This document shows positions 22,560-33,715 of a stretch of 64,000 bases of DNA, one piece after another (the stretch's first letter is position 1; each line of letters opens with the position of its first letter). The notes below the pieces were generated by a model, which was not told the origin of the DNA, did not search any database, and was given only the letters and a program-made list of their open reading frames with translations. Source of the stretch: Desmodus rotundus (lineage: Eukaryota; Chordata; Mammalia; Chiroptera; Phyllostomidae); contig NC_071394.1 of assembly GCF_022682495.2 (NCBI RefSeq), positions 30,786,470 through 30,850,469 on the forward strand, written 5' to 3'. Made by a program: the position numbers and the translations under genes.

Positions 22560-24755
22560 CAGCTTTCTCCCAGACAAAAGTGCTGGCAGAGACCATTGTT
22601 CTTTTTCTAATACCTCCCCCCACAGAGCTGGCAGCCAGGTGCAATACCTCGGTCTCCATCAGCCTGGCTCACATTCTTTGCCCCACCCTGGTGAATCCCC
22701 GAGACCCTGCCCCACTCAACTTGTAGACCCACCCAAGCTGCTTCCAATGGCTTTTCCATACAAATGGCCTGTCTTGGCTCATCCTTCAGACTTTCCAAAA
22801 TCTCTCAAACAAGCAGCATCTGGCCTTAGTGTGTCCTATATGTCTTGTTAAGTGGCCCCAGCCCTGGCACTAGCGGCAGCTGGCCTTGGTTCCCAGCTTA
22901 GCCACGCCTGGGTACCTCCAAGCCCAGCACAAGTAGCAGCCATCTGCAGATCACTTTGTCACTTATGCCAGGTGGTCTTGGGCAAGGCACAGGCAATAGC
23001 TGACCATGTCCTGCACCTTCCAGACAGCCTCAGGGCCACACACCCAGTGGACAGCCTCAGATCATGTCAAAGCACCACTTAACCACCTCCAAAAGCAACA
23101 TACTCAAGGGGCAGACTCAGGAAGCACCAGAGCCCTGCTGAAGTAAGTCCTGCTCTGTGGGGTGGGCCCCTGAACAGCCGATCCTCCCTGGTGGTCAGAG
23201 GTCAGTGGTAACAGCCAGCTTTTGCAACCAGTTGGCCTGGAGGTCAATCCCTTCCATTGAAATGCCAACAGTAATCAAGGTTCAACTACAACAGGAGGGT
23301 GTACACATTCCACGTGGAGGGCACACCTGGAGTGTCCAGCTTGGGTGAACAAGAAGGCTGTGCCACTGGACCCTACGGGACATATACTACATAAGGCCAC
23401 TCTACCACGCCTGGGGGATGTAGCAGCTCTTCCTTATACATAGAAACAAACACAGGGAGGCTGCTGAAATGAGGAGACAAAGAATCATGTCCCAAATAAA
23501 AGAACAGGAAAAAAAAACTCCACAGAAAGAACTAAACAAAATGGAAACAAGCAATCTACTAGATGCAGAGTTCAAAACACTGGTTATAAGGATGCACAAT
23601 GAACTTAGTGAGAACTTCAACATCAGAAAAACAGACATGGAAACCATAAAAAAAGAATGAGTTAAAATGAAGGATATACTAAATGAAATGAAGAATAATT
23701 TATAGGAAATCAACAATAAAGTAGATAAAGCTGAGAATCAAAACAGTGGTTTGGAATATAAGGAAGCAAAAAACACCCAATCATAATAGCAAAAAGGAAA
23801 AAAAATGGCATTCAAAAAAGTAAAGATAGTGTAAGGAGCCTCTGAGACAATTTCAAGCATACCAACATTTGCATCATGGGGTGCCAGAAAGAGAAGAGAG
23901 AGAACAAGAAATTGAAAACCTATGTGAAAAAATAATGACAGAGAAATCCCCTAACCTGGTGAAGGAAACAGACATACAAGTCCAAGAAGCACAGAGAATC
24001 CCAAACAAGATGAACACAAAGAGGCCCACACCAAGCCACATCATGATTAAATGCAAAAGGTTAAAGATAAAGAGAGAATCTTAAAAGCAACAAGAGAAAA
24101 GCAGTTAATGTTACCTACAAAGGAGCTTCCAGAAGACTGTCAGCTGACTTCTCAAAAGAAACTTTGCAGGCTAGAAGGGATTGGCAAGAATAATTTAATG
24201 TGATGAAAACCACATTACAACCAAGATTAGTCTACCCAGAAAAGCTATTATTTAGTATTAAAGGACAGACAAGAAAAAGCTAAAGGAGTTTATCACCACC
24301 AAATCAGTTTTATATGATATGTTAAAGAGTCTTCCTGAAGAAGAACAACAAAAATATGAACAAAAAATGGCAATAAATACATATCTAACAACAATTGAAT
24401 CTGAGAAACAACATAAATGAACAAGCAGAACAGAAACAGACTCATAGATACAGAGAATATTTTGATGATTACCAGATGGGAGGGTGGGTTTGGGGGATGG
24501 GTGAAAAAGGGGAAGGGATTAAAAAGTACAAATTGGTTGTTACAGCATAGTTATGGGGATGTAAAGTACAGCATAAGCAATGTAGTCAATAACATCCTAG
24601 TAACTACGTACGATGCCAGATTGATAGGAGATTCATCAGGATGATCACTTAGTTATATGATGTCTAATCACAGGGGTGTACACCTGAAAGTAACATAATA
24701 TTGTATGTCAACTGTATTTGAAAAATGAAAAGTAATTTAAATTTAAAAAGAAAAG
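22560..24755 (+). mobile_element. HAL1-like LINE (ORF1 only) with partial 5' UTR and complete 3' end
   Basis: The 5' UTR (22560 to about 23400) is homologous to the 5' UTR of the minus-strand element at 43283-46235: both carry CCATACAAATGGCC and CCACCCAAGCTGCTTCC. An ORF1 remnant begins near 23469 (MRRQRIMSQIKEQEKK, coiled-coil-like, 63 codons before a stop). It continues with frameshifts through CTGTCAGCTGACTTCTC and AACTTTGCAGGCTAGAAGG. At about 24395 the ORF1 region runs directly into a 3' UTR (CAGAACAGAAACAGACTCAT, TTTGATGATTACCAGATGGG, CATAATATTGTATGTCAACTG). No ORF2 intervenes, which is the defining layout of HAL1 (half-L1). Confidence 0.72.
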
Positions 24756-26682
24756 GAATACTCACCGTATATCACTCACTCTTTCACGAACCTTGGCACA
24801 GCCTCTGCACACTGACTCTGTCCGTGGGGTTCCATGGCTGTGAGGCACAGCAAAACACTCAGAAGCAGCTTCCTGGAAGCATGTAAGGAAGGTCAGACTT
24901 ATAAACCAACAATAATGATGTGCAACTCCACGTGCAGCCCTTCCAGGCAAGGACCTGTGGGGCCTGGCCCGTGGCAAAGCAGACGTGGAGGGAGAGAGAT
25001 GTGAAGGGAGGTAAAGGGTGATGAAGCCTGCTCATGCACAGAAAGAAAAGGTCTCATCACAAGGAAAAACTATATCCCCCTGAAAAGGAAAAGTCATTCT
25101 CATTAGTGAGAAATTGAACAGTTAGTCTAGGAACAGAGAACCAACAACAAAGTATGTCCCTCATGGCACAGTCACATCTGGGCACAGGTCAGAAAAGAAC
25201 CAGAATGTAGGTAAGTGCAGTTACTTAGAAAAAAGGAAAAAATCTATTTTTAAAATTCATCAGCCCCATGCCCAGCTATAGTTAAAAACAACTGAAATCT
25301 GAGCGTATTTTTGCTGAGGGAATTGACTGGAAAAGCAGAGAGGTGTCATCTGTCTGCTCAGAGTTCTTATTGGACCCCTCAAAGGAAGACCGGGGCCTTT
25401 TCTGTCCTTTATCCCGGGAAGAGCAGTGTCCCAAGCTGGGAAGGGCACCACTACCCAAACCACATGGGCTTTCAGGGGGAAGAAGGAGCAGGACACTGAA
25501 GACAGACCACTGTTTCTCACTGGGTTAGTAAAACTCCCACAAAACCTTTTAAATGATGGAACACGTGGAACACACCAAACAGAAGGCCTCGTTGGTGTAA
25601 GACTGGAGAGTATTTTCTCCTTTTACTTGTAACGATTCAAACACGGAGGGAAGCCATGCCAAATGAGAAAGCAGGGTGAGGGGATCCTGGTGGAGCTCAT
25701 GTATGCAACATATGGAACAAGTTATTGAAGAAAGTGGCTCTAACAGAGTTTATAAAAGTTGAGGAGGAGCAGTTATGCTTCTTTTGGAGACAGAGAAGAT
25801 TGAGGGTGTGGTGAAAAAAATAGTAAAATGGAATTAAGGTAAACCAAAAACAGAGGAGAAATTTGGGCCAGATGAACTTTCACCTTCCCTAAAATGATTT
25901 ATGTACTTATGAATAGCTAGACTGGACTGGATTTCTGGGGGTGAAAGTTGCTGGTGAACCTGCACGACTCTAGCATTTCTGCAGGAATTCTGGGCAGAGC
26001 TACAGTTCTACAGGCAGGGTGAACATCAGATGTCCATGGTGATGAGGTTTAGTATTTAAGTGGGACAAGCCATTACTATGTCTTAGACTTGAGCACCTCA
26101 CCCTGAAAAGAAGAAAAGATAGACAAGAGGAAGAAGGCAGGAAGGTAGAAATAGAAGAACAAAAAAATCAGATTGTAGAGAAATCTGAGGGGGAAAAAAT
26201 GACTCATGTTCTTTAATGCTCTAGTCTAACCTTTTATCTCTCTTCTAGAAAATAATAGTTTCTCTGTTTATGACTTATGGGTATCAGAAGTCAAGAGAGA
26301 CCCAGCTGTGACCAAGACCCTGTGAGGACCCAATCAGATCTAGCCAGTGGATTTCATCATAGCTTGAGCCAGAGCAGGCTGGGCTGAATAACGATGTTAG
26401 CACACTGGTGAGCCAAATGTCAGTGTATCTAACTGACGACTTGTCACAAGGGAAAGCAGAAGCCAGGATCCCAAGGTGATTAAATGTTAAGATTGAGAAA
26501 GTTTACTGTGTGTCAGGTATGGATGAGGGGACCAGGAGGATGCAGAGTCTAAGGCCCAAAATGTCATTTGAAGGTTGACCCTGAAAGCTCCACTAAGGGT
26601 TGAAATCCATGGAAGGGCCAGAAAATCAACATAGTCCATTTTGCTACAGGATTTTTAAAAAGTAAGATAGGATAGGGTAAGT
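24756..26682. other. Intergenic stretch, nothing recognised
   Basis: Frames of 61-86 codons at 25260-25632 overlap on both strands and lack features. No confident repeat. Confidence 0.45.
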
Positions 26683-26753
26683 TGAAATAAGATATGAAAT
26701 AAACTACAGTAGACTATACTAGAAGAGTGCATTACATTCTCTAATAAGGATAA
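26683..26753 (+). repeat. 71-bp direct repeat, copy 1
   Basis: Matches 27487-27557 at 70 of 71 positions; the only mismatch is C at 26741 versus G at 27545. The spacing is 804 bp. I do not recognise the unit as a known family. Confidence 0.9.
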
Positions 26754-27119
26754 ATATTGTTCAGTGAAACTTAATTTGGGGTGGGGGGTGTGCCCATCTG
26801 TGCACAAGGTAATTATATAAAATATACATCTTGCACTGTGTATTAACCAAAAAAGCATGAATCCACTGATAAGCAGAGGCTTAAGGGCAACAGGGAGAAG
26901 AGGAAATACTTGTAAAATTCATGAAAATTAGAGTTCTTAACAAATGCAACAGTTCTAATACCCTCCCTGAATAAAGAATGGAAGCCCAAAGAAACAAAAT
27001 AACGTGCCCAAGGTTCCAGGGTCCATGACAGAAACTGGTACGTTCGTGCCTGTAGTGTGAGTGCCTGACATTAAGCTTTTTGCTTGTCAAGGCATCAGTT
27101 TCAAAAGACATCCATCTTG
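26754..27119. other. Spacer between direct repeats, nothing recognised
   Basis: Contains a possible MIR remnant near 26940-27080 (AACGTGCCCAAGGTTCCAGG). No gene. Confidence 0.4.
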
Positions 27120-27486
27120 AATAAACATGTTGCTAAACACAGCTACTAGCAAAACCAGAAAAGAAATGAGGTTGTCTCCACCCATAAAGTTCCCTGGGTA
27201 GCCTAATAACTGATCTCCTGAGTGACCCCACTTCTCCCTTCCCACCTCCTAATTCCCACTCTTACATTTTAAATGAGCCAATAAAGAGTAAACCTGCAAA
27301 ACCCTAGACATACATACCACCCTTGGACCCTAACAAAGACAGAGCCCCACGACTCCTCTCTCTCTCTACCCCCTTCCCCTCCTCTCCCTTGTCCTCATTG
27401 TGTGGCCTTTGGGTGTGCCATGTATCCTCCAGGTCTCATGAGAAATAAATTTTGATCCTTAAAGTTTGCTAATGATTTTGCTGAAG
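27120..27486 (+). repeat. LTR-like segment with polyadenylation signals
   Basis: AGCCAATAAAGAGTAAACC followed by a CT-rich tract, GTGTGGCCTTTGGGTGTGCC and a second signal, GAGAAATAAATTTTGATCC, resemble the 3' half of a retroviral LTR. No TG...CA boundaries or internal retroviral genes were confirmed. Confidence 0.4.
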
Positions 27487-27557
27487 TGAAATAAGATATG
27501 AAATAAACTACAGTAGACTATACTAGAAGAGTGCATTACATTCTGTAATAAGGATAA
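27487..27557 (+). repeat. 71-bp direct repeat, copy 2
   Basis: Partner of 26683-26753 at one mismatch. It follows the LTR-like segment directly. Confidence 0.9.
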
Positions 27558-28644
27558 TAAGAACATACGGGGACCAGCCCAGCTACAACACTGGCCCAGC
27601 TTAGGTAAAGCTCCATACGAGTGACACTGATGGGGCCTGAAGAGCAGCTCAGGCATTCCTAGTCAAGAGCATCACTATCAATAGTCTGGGGGACACAACC
27701 AGGCCAGTGAGTGCTTTTTTTCTAAATTATGAGGGAAAAGGATGAAGGAGGAGGAGTAAGAGGAGAGGGAGATAGTGCAGACAAACCTCTGCTTTGAGTA
27801 TTACCTTGGGTTGGTTCTTTAACTAAGGCAGACAACAGATTTGTAGTTAGAAGTCTCCATTTGACCACCACCTAACTGAGATTTTGGGCAGTCATTCAAT
27901 TTCCATAAGCCCCAGTTTTTTCTCTGTAAATTAGACACAAATACTTGGAGAAAACCCTGTTGAGGGCCACCAGAATCCATTCCCTTCCCCTTGTCTTATT
28001 TCCTGACAGAATACACTTTGTTCTTTCATGCACCCCCTCCATGTGACCCAGAGTATCCAGCTCCAGGCCCAGCTCCAGGAGTGGATCCTGATTGGCCCAT
28101 GCCAATCACGGTAATCCCAGCCCTCCTTGCCAGTAATTGGTTCAGGAACCCAAGCCAGTCACTAGGTCACCATCCCACCCCACCCCATGTGAAATGGACA
28201 CATTGCCTAAAATGACTACCAGTGATCAGAAGAGGAAGAATTTTCTTCCATGGTTGGGTGAGAGATTTCCCTTCTTTTGAACTAGACATGAATGATGAGA
28301 TGGGTAGCCCCAGTTGCTACTGCCAGCATTCTTCTACCAGGAGGGAAAATAGCCTTGTCTGCAGCTGAAGGCCCGGATGACAGAGTGGAAAGAGAGAACT
28401 ACCTGAGTCCTCACCACACTGAGGGTTAACAACGTGGCGCTTCAGGATTTAGGGTTAAGACAATTGTAACTTTCCTTATTGTTGAATGCAGTTGGAGTCA
28501 GGTTTTCTGTTGTTTGCTGCTGACTAAATCACAACACAGCAAGGCTAAAGTGAAGATTAAATTAGATAATCTATGTAAAAACATTTTGTAAACTGTGGGA
28601 GTTTCATAAAACCGACAGCTTTTTACAAAATCATAAAGTTTCAA
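27558..28644. other. Intergenic stretch, nothing recognised
   Basis: No gene. The segment near 28030-28150 (GAGTATCCAGCTCCAGGCCC, CTGATTGGCCCATGCC) may be an old repeat that I cannot name. Confidence 0.4.
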
Positions 28645-28670
28645 CTAAGATAAAAGAGGTTTTATCTTAG
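28645..28670. other. Perfect inverted repeat, 11-bp stem
   Basis: CTAAGATAAAA, a GAGG loop, then TTTTATCTTAG. The arms are exactly complementary. Confidence 0.9.
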
Positions 28671-29334
28671 AGAGAGGTTAAATTCTCAACTATGTTAAGA
28701 CTCACCTTCTTTCTTTAGGGACATATTTGTCCTCTCCCTTGACCTCTGAATGGGGATTGTAGTCTCTACAACACCTAGTGCATTATCAACACTCAATAAA
28801 TGCAAAATAATGTTGTGTTAACTACAAATTGCCACCAGATGTTCTTAAGGCTTTGGAACCTTCAGGTGAAACTGGTTGTACAGAATAGTAGTTTAATTAT
28901 TACATCATCCGTCTCAGTGATGGCAATTGTCTATCTGTCTTAAGGCTGAAACCTTGAGTTAGGCTGCGGCTGCTGCAGGGTTTAAAATTTAAATGCTCGG
29001 TATGTGATTCCCAAAGTCAGATTTGGGGAAGAGTCAACAATCAGCTTCTCCCTACAACACCATCTTGAATTACTTTGTTCAAAGCTCAGCATCCAAAACA
29101 AGATGTCAAACAAGAGATTGTCAAAAAAGAAGTTTCTGGCTGAAAGGAAGTTTCAGAAGACAAGTACTCCCAGCAGTTGCAGAAAGGCAACCAGAAACAT
29201 TACCCATAAGTGGTTAATGAGAAGACAGAATGACAAGTCTGTTTAGAAGAGCTAGAAGGCATTGTCTCCTCCTCTGAAGGGCACCAGGAAAGGAACTGGA
29301 CTCCTGATCCTCAGAAAATGTTCCTTCTATCCAG
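28671..29334. other. Intergenic stretch, nothing recognised
   Basis: A lysine/arginine-rich frame of 80 codons at 29004-29246 shows no known domain and overlaps another frame. I do not call it a gene. Confidence 0.45.
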
Positions 29335-29640
29335 TGGGTCTCAACCCTGTCCGTAGATTGGAATCACCTGGGGAGGTTTCGTTTTGTCTTGTTTTTGTTT
29401 TTATTTTAGCACCATGTCTCAATTAAATTAGAATTCTTGGGCAACGGGTGGAGGGGGGGGCGACTTAATGTATAGATCCTGAACCAACATCTTTAACGTC
29501 ACTAAGAAACTTGTTAGAAATGCAGAATCTCAAGCCCCACTCAAGATACCCACTCAAGACTTGCTGAATCATGATTTGCATTTTAACAAGCTCTCCAGGA
29601 GATTCTTGTGCCCATTAAAGTTTCAGAAATGCAAGCTCTG
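29335..29640 (+). repeat. MER20-like hAT non-autonomous elements, decayed
   Basis: The first part (CAGTGGGTCTCAACCCTG, ATTGGAATCACCTGGGGAGG) is the MER20-type 5' end. The second part (ACTTGTTAGAAATGCAGAATCTC, GCATTTTAACAAGCTCTCCAGG, CATTAAAGTTTCAGAAATGC) is the end of a related MER5/MER58-type element. The two may be one element or neighbours. Confidence 0.6.
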
Positions 29641-31099
29641 AGAACAAAGAAGCTTATTTTTTCCTGCATAACTGTTCCAGGGCAAAAGTCCAGGGTAGCA
29701 GGGAAGCCCCATGCAGTTATTCGCACGTGCCTGCCTTTACGTTGCTGTCATTTCTAGGGTGTTGCTATCAGGTGCCTGGCCAAAGCTGGACTGCTGTGGG
29801 TTCAACCAGCAGAGGGGAAGAGAGCACTGGAGGAGAACCTTCTATTGCCCTAAGGCCTAAAGCCAAAAGTGCTATGTGATGTTTCTGCTCTGAATTTAGT
29901 CACAGGGCCACCACTAGCTAAAAGGATCTTGGGGAAGCTAGTGTAGTCACATAGCTAGAAAGAAGGAGAGAACAAATTTTGGTGAACAAAGATCAGTCTC
30001 CATGCTAGACATATAGTAAGTGCCCAATAAATGATAGCTATTGTTATTAATTAGATGCATGCTTTACTAGCTTAGAATGCAAATAGTGTTTGATTTATTT
30101 TACTCTTCTAGTGAATTGCTTGAGGTCCAAACACCTTACCAGCAGGAAATCTGAAATTCCTTCCATGAGGCCTTTTCTACTCCTTCATCCCAACATGGTC
30201 CAACATCCTACAGCCTTTCTCATTTCTAAAAAGTCAATCACACTTCCAAATGCCAGATGAGAGAAGTAACTAGAAAGTTCTATTAGCACACCTGTACCAT
30301 TGCACTGGCGGCTACCTGTGGACATACCAAACACTGGTCCCACCCAATCCAATCCTAATTATTCCTGCCATGAAGAATTCCTTGTTTCTCATGGTCACGG
30401 GTAAGCCCCCACTCATATTTTTATGTCAAATGCATCTGCTCAGCCACCATCTCGAAGCATGAAACCGAGGCTGGCTGAGTATAAAAAGGTCCTGCCTCAG
30501 CCAACTGCTGTGAACAAACGACCCTTCACCATGAGGTCTTGACCTAGATCAGCAGGCCACACATGACCTGGTGAATTCCACTCTAGGGCCCTCGGTGATC
30601 TTTCTTTCCAACAAATTTCAGTCTAGTCCATCTCAGTCCATCAGTGCCTAATAATATTAACCCTCAAAAGGGCAGGGTCAAGGACTTTATCTCTTTCCCC
30701 CCAGGAGGCTCCTTGGCCCCATGGCAAAATTACCAATTCCTATACATACCAAGAGCTATGGAGAGGGGGCTTCCACTGTCAGACCGTAAACAAAAGTCTC
30801 TTAATAATATTACCCCATGGGCAAGGAGTGTATACTGGCCTTACATTTTTACAACTCTCAAATGCACTCAAGTGATTTTTCCTATTGTAATGAAAATCTG
30901 CTCCAAAGCTCTCTGCTAGATATTAAATAGGCTGACACCATTTAAAAAATCTTAGCTCACCAGTTCTCTCCAGTGCAAGTATCATAATCTCTGTTTATCA
31001 CCCTAGACATGGAGAGTTTAAGAGACATCCTAAGTCTCAGTGACCACAGAGGCAGGATTCAAACTCTGGTCTTTCAGGCTAATGACAATAATAATAACT
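29641..31099. other. Intergenic stretch, nothing recognised
   Basis: A 91-codon frame at 30644-30919 has no recognisable domain. Repeat remnants may be present but are not named. Confidence 0.4.
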
Positions 31100-31510
31100 A
31101 ACTTTCATTTGAAACTTTTTATTCATCATGTACTTTTTAAAAACGTTTTTAAAATAATTTACATACAGAAAAGTTCACAAATCACAAGTATGCAGTTTGT
31201 TGAATGTTTACAAACTGAACACACCCACAAAAAGATACCCATTTCCAGGACATCAGAAACATTTCTCATGCTAGAGGCTAGTCATTCTCCCCAACTAGGT
31301 AGCTATTATTCTGTTTTCTGGTTTTGCCTGTTTTTGAACTGTATAGGGTAGAACTATACAGTATTCATTCTTTGTATCTGGCTTCCTTTACTCTACATTA
31401 TGTCTGTGAGATTCACCCATGTTGTTGCATGTACGTAATTTATTTATTTTGTTGTGGTGTAATACTCTATTACGTAAATTTATGGCAACTTAACCATTCC
31501 TTCACCTTAA
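31100..31510 (-). repeat. LINE-1 (L1M) 3' part, minus orientation, left piece
   Basis: GAAAAGTTCACAAATCACAAG, ACACACCCACAAAAAGATACC, TCTGTGAGATTCACCCATG and GTGGTGTAATACTCTATTACG are reversed L1M 3' features. The match stops near AACCATTCCTTC and resumes after an unrelated segment at 31975. Confidence 0.6.
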
Positions 31511-31974
31511 ACAAATAATAGAGCCAGATATTTACTTGTCTGGCAAAATGGATTTACTCAGGAACAACAAAGAATTGCAATTGTGGCAGTCTAATGACAA
31601 ACCACAAACAAGTCCAGAGAACAAAGGAGAAAATCTTTTTTTATAAAGGAAAGGGGGAGTTCAGAGAGGTTGTTATAAACAAAGAGTCCATTGGAGGAAG
31701 CTGGGAATTCAAAGTATAGTGGCTTTTTATTGGCTGAGTTCTAAGTCTTTCATTGGTTGAGTGGTTGCCTGGCAAAGAAAAGATCCTCCTCCTCCCTGCT
31801 GAAGTAATAGAATAGAATAATATCTACCAGAACAGATTAACATCTACCTGTTGTAGATGCAAAGTACATCTTTTCCTGTTTGGGGTATTTGGTGATAAGT
31901 GGCAGTGTGTAAGAGCCCCTCCTACAGGTCCTCCCAACTCCAATTTAAATGAGGTTACTCTTTTTTAATCTGCA
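31511..31974. repeat. Insertion splitting the L1 fragment, LTR-like
   Basis: About 460 bp without L1 similarity interrupt the element. The sequence GAGCCCCTCCTACAGGTCC with CCCAACTCCAATTTAAATG at its right end resembles an LTR in reverse, but I could not fix terminal repeats. Short CATTC copies flank it. Confidence 0.4.
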
Positions 31975-32155
31975 CACATTCTACTGTTGACGGGTATTGG
32001 GGTACCTTCTAGTTTGTGTCTATTATAAATTCTACCACCATACACTTTCTAGTCCATGTATTCTGGCAAATATACATGCTCCTACCTATTGGGTTTGTAC
32101 CTGGAAGTGAAACTGCTAGGACATATGGTATGGATGGTGTTCCACTGATACATAC
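31975..32155 (-). repeat. LINE-1 (L1M) 3' part, minus orientation, right piece
   Basis: TTCTACTGTTGACGGGTATTGG, ATTATAAATTCTACCACCAT and GAAGTGAAACTGCTAGGAC continue the fragment at 31100-31510. Confidence 0.6.
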
Positions 32156-32350
32156 TTACCAGATACTGTGTACACCTGTATTAACTCTCTAATCTTCATC
32201 ATAGTCTTAATAATGTCGGTACTATTATTTCCCTTATTTTCACATATAAGGAAATGGGGGCAAAGAGAGATTTAATAGCACAACCAGTAAATAAATAAAT
32301 TCTCTTTAAACGGGTTTAAATTCAAGAGGTTTAAATCCAGAGCCTGTGCA
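32156..32350 (-). repeat. MIR-like fragment
   Basis: TATTTCCCTTATTTTCACATATAAGG, AATAGCACAACCAGTAAATA and GGGTTTAAATTCAAGAGG loosely follow the reversed MIR core. Confidence 0.45.
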
Positions 32351-33114
32351 TTTGCTCACCATGCTTAAGCCTGGTTTCATTCTAGAAATACGTCATTCAC
32401 TCGTTTCCCCCTACTGTAGTGTGCACGCACACACACACAAACATATGCACCTACTCACGAGGTAGTTCTGGGAATGACAACCATTATCAGCACTGATATT
32501 GATGTAAAACCCGCTGGTTATGTACATGAGCAGTTTGTGTATATATGAAAAGTTCAGATCAACCAAGAATTATTTTTATTTTATTTCTGATGAAATTAAA
32601 AATATATGATAGGCAAGATATTCTCAGTCAGATACACAGTATCAGACATTCCATTTTAACTGGAAAACTTGGAGCCATACTCATCCTAGCTTCCTATAGC
32701 AAATGGTAATTTTATGTACTTAATCATTCAACATATTATTTGTGCTAGGCAGTTTGGGGAATGCACACTGGGAGAGTACACGTGGAGTGAATGCATTCCC
32801 CATCCTCATGGATCTCACATTCTTATAAGGGACATTAGAAATAACTATGACAGACAATAACAATAAGTGGCAACACCTGTTTATAGGGCTACAGTTACTC
32901 AGGGCAGGAGTGAACAGCTTCTCATTCATTGGTCAGGAAAAACTAAATTAGTGGTGGTATTTTGACTGTCATAAAAGATAAACAAGATTTATCTAAAAAG
33001 TCAGTAGCATCAAGGAAGGAGTAATGGAATGAGCAAATGTACAGATAGAGGAGGGCACCAAATTCTGGAAAAAAAACAATACTGGAATATATTAGAAACC
33101 AGAGCACGTACTAG
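32351..33114. other. Intergenic stretch, nothing recognised
   Basis: Short CA tract at 32425-32441. A segment at 32720-32900 with ACGTGGAGTGAATGCATTCC may be an old repeat. No gene. Confidence 0.4.
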
Positions 33115-33340
33115 GCAGAACAAGCTCACTGCTAATGCTCACTAAGTGCTTACCATGTGCACTCTCAACTGACTCTCAAGGGAGCCCAACGAGGGGGACA
33201 CCATTGTTGTCTTTTACAGGTGTGGGTTCAGGGCTGTAAACAACCAAGTTACCTTGTCCAAGGCCACAGCACTGTTAAGTGACACAGACCAGCCTTCAGT
33301 TCTGGCCCATCTGACTCCAAAATGCCCACTTCAGTTTGCT
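33115..33340 (-). repeat. MIR SINE fragment
   Basis: Long reversed MIR match: CACTAAGTGCTTACCATGTGC, TTTTACAGGTGTGGGTTC, CCTTGTCCAAGGCCACAGC, CTGGCCCATCTGACTCC. Confidence 0.72.
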
Positions 33341-33594
33341 ACCTCCTGCCAGGGGTGATGGGAAATGGATCTGAGGGGGAACTAGGGGCCGTCCGGGCTA
33401 AGGAATTTAGACTTCATGAGGAAAACAACGTAAGACCATCAGAGACTTAGAAAGAAACTAAGAACATAATCAGAGCAATGTCCTAAGAATAGAATATTTC
33501 AAACTGTGTCCTTGCTCCTCCTCTTCCCCCTTCTCTCCCCCTTCTCCTTCTCCTGGAATCTATTTAAATAAGTTTTGACTAGTATTTTATTCTT
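33341..33594. other. Intergenic stretch with pyrimidine tract
   Basis: A CT-rich tract (CTCCTCCTCTTCCCCCTTCT) lies at about 33513-33552. No gene. Confidence 0.45.
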
Positions 33595-33715
33595 TTTAAA
33601 AATATACTTTATTTTTATGTATTTTAATTTTATATAAAATTTATATATACTTTAAATATGTATATTTATATTTAAAATATATTTTATATATTTTATATAT
33701 TTTTAATATATTGTA
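33595..33715. repeat. AT-rich low-complexity tract
   Basis: About 120 bp of TATATTTT/TTTAAATAT-type sequence directly precede the 3' end of the minus-strand LINE. They may include its degenerate tail. Confidence 0.75.
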
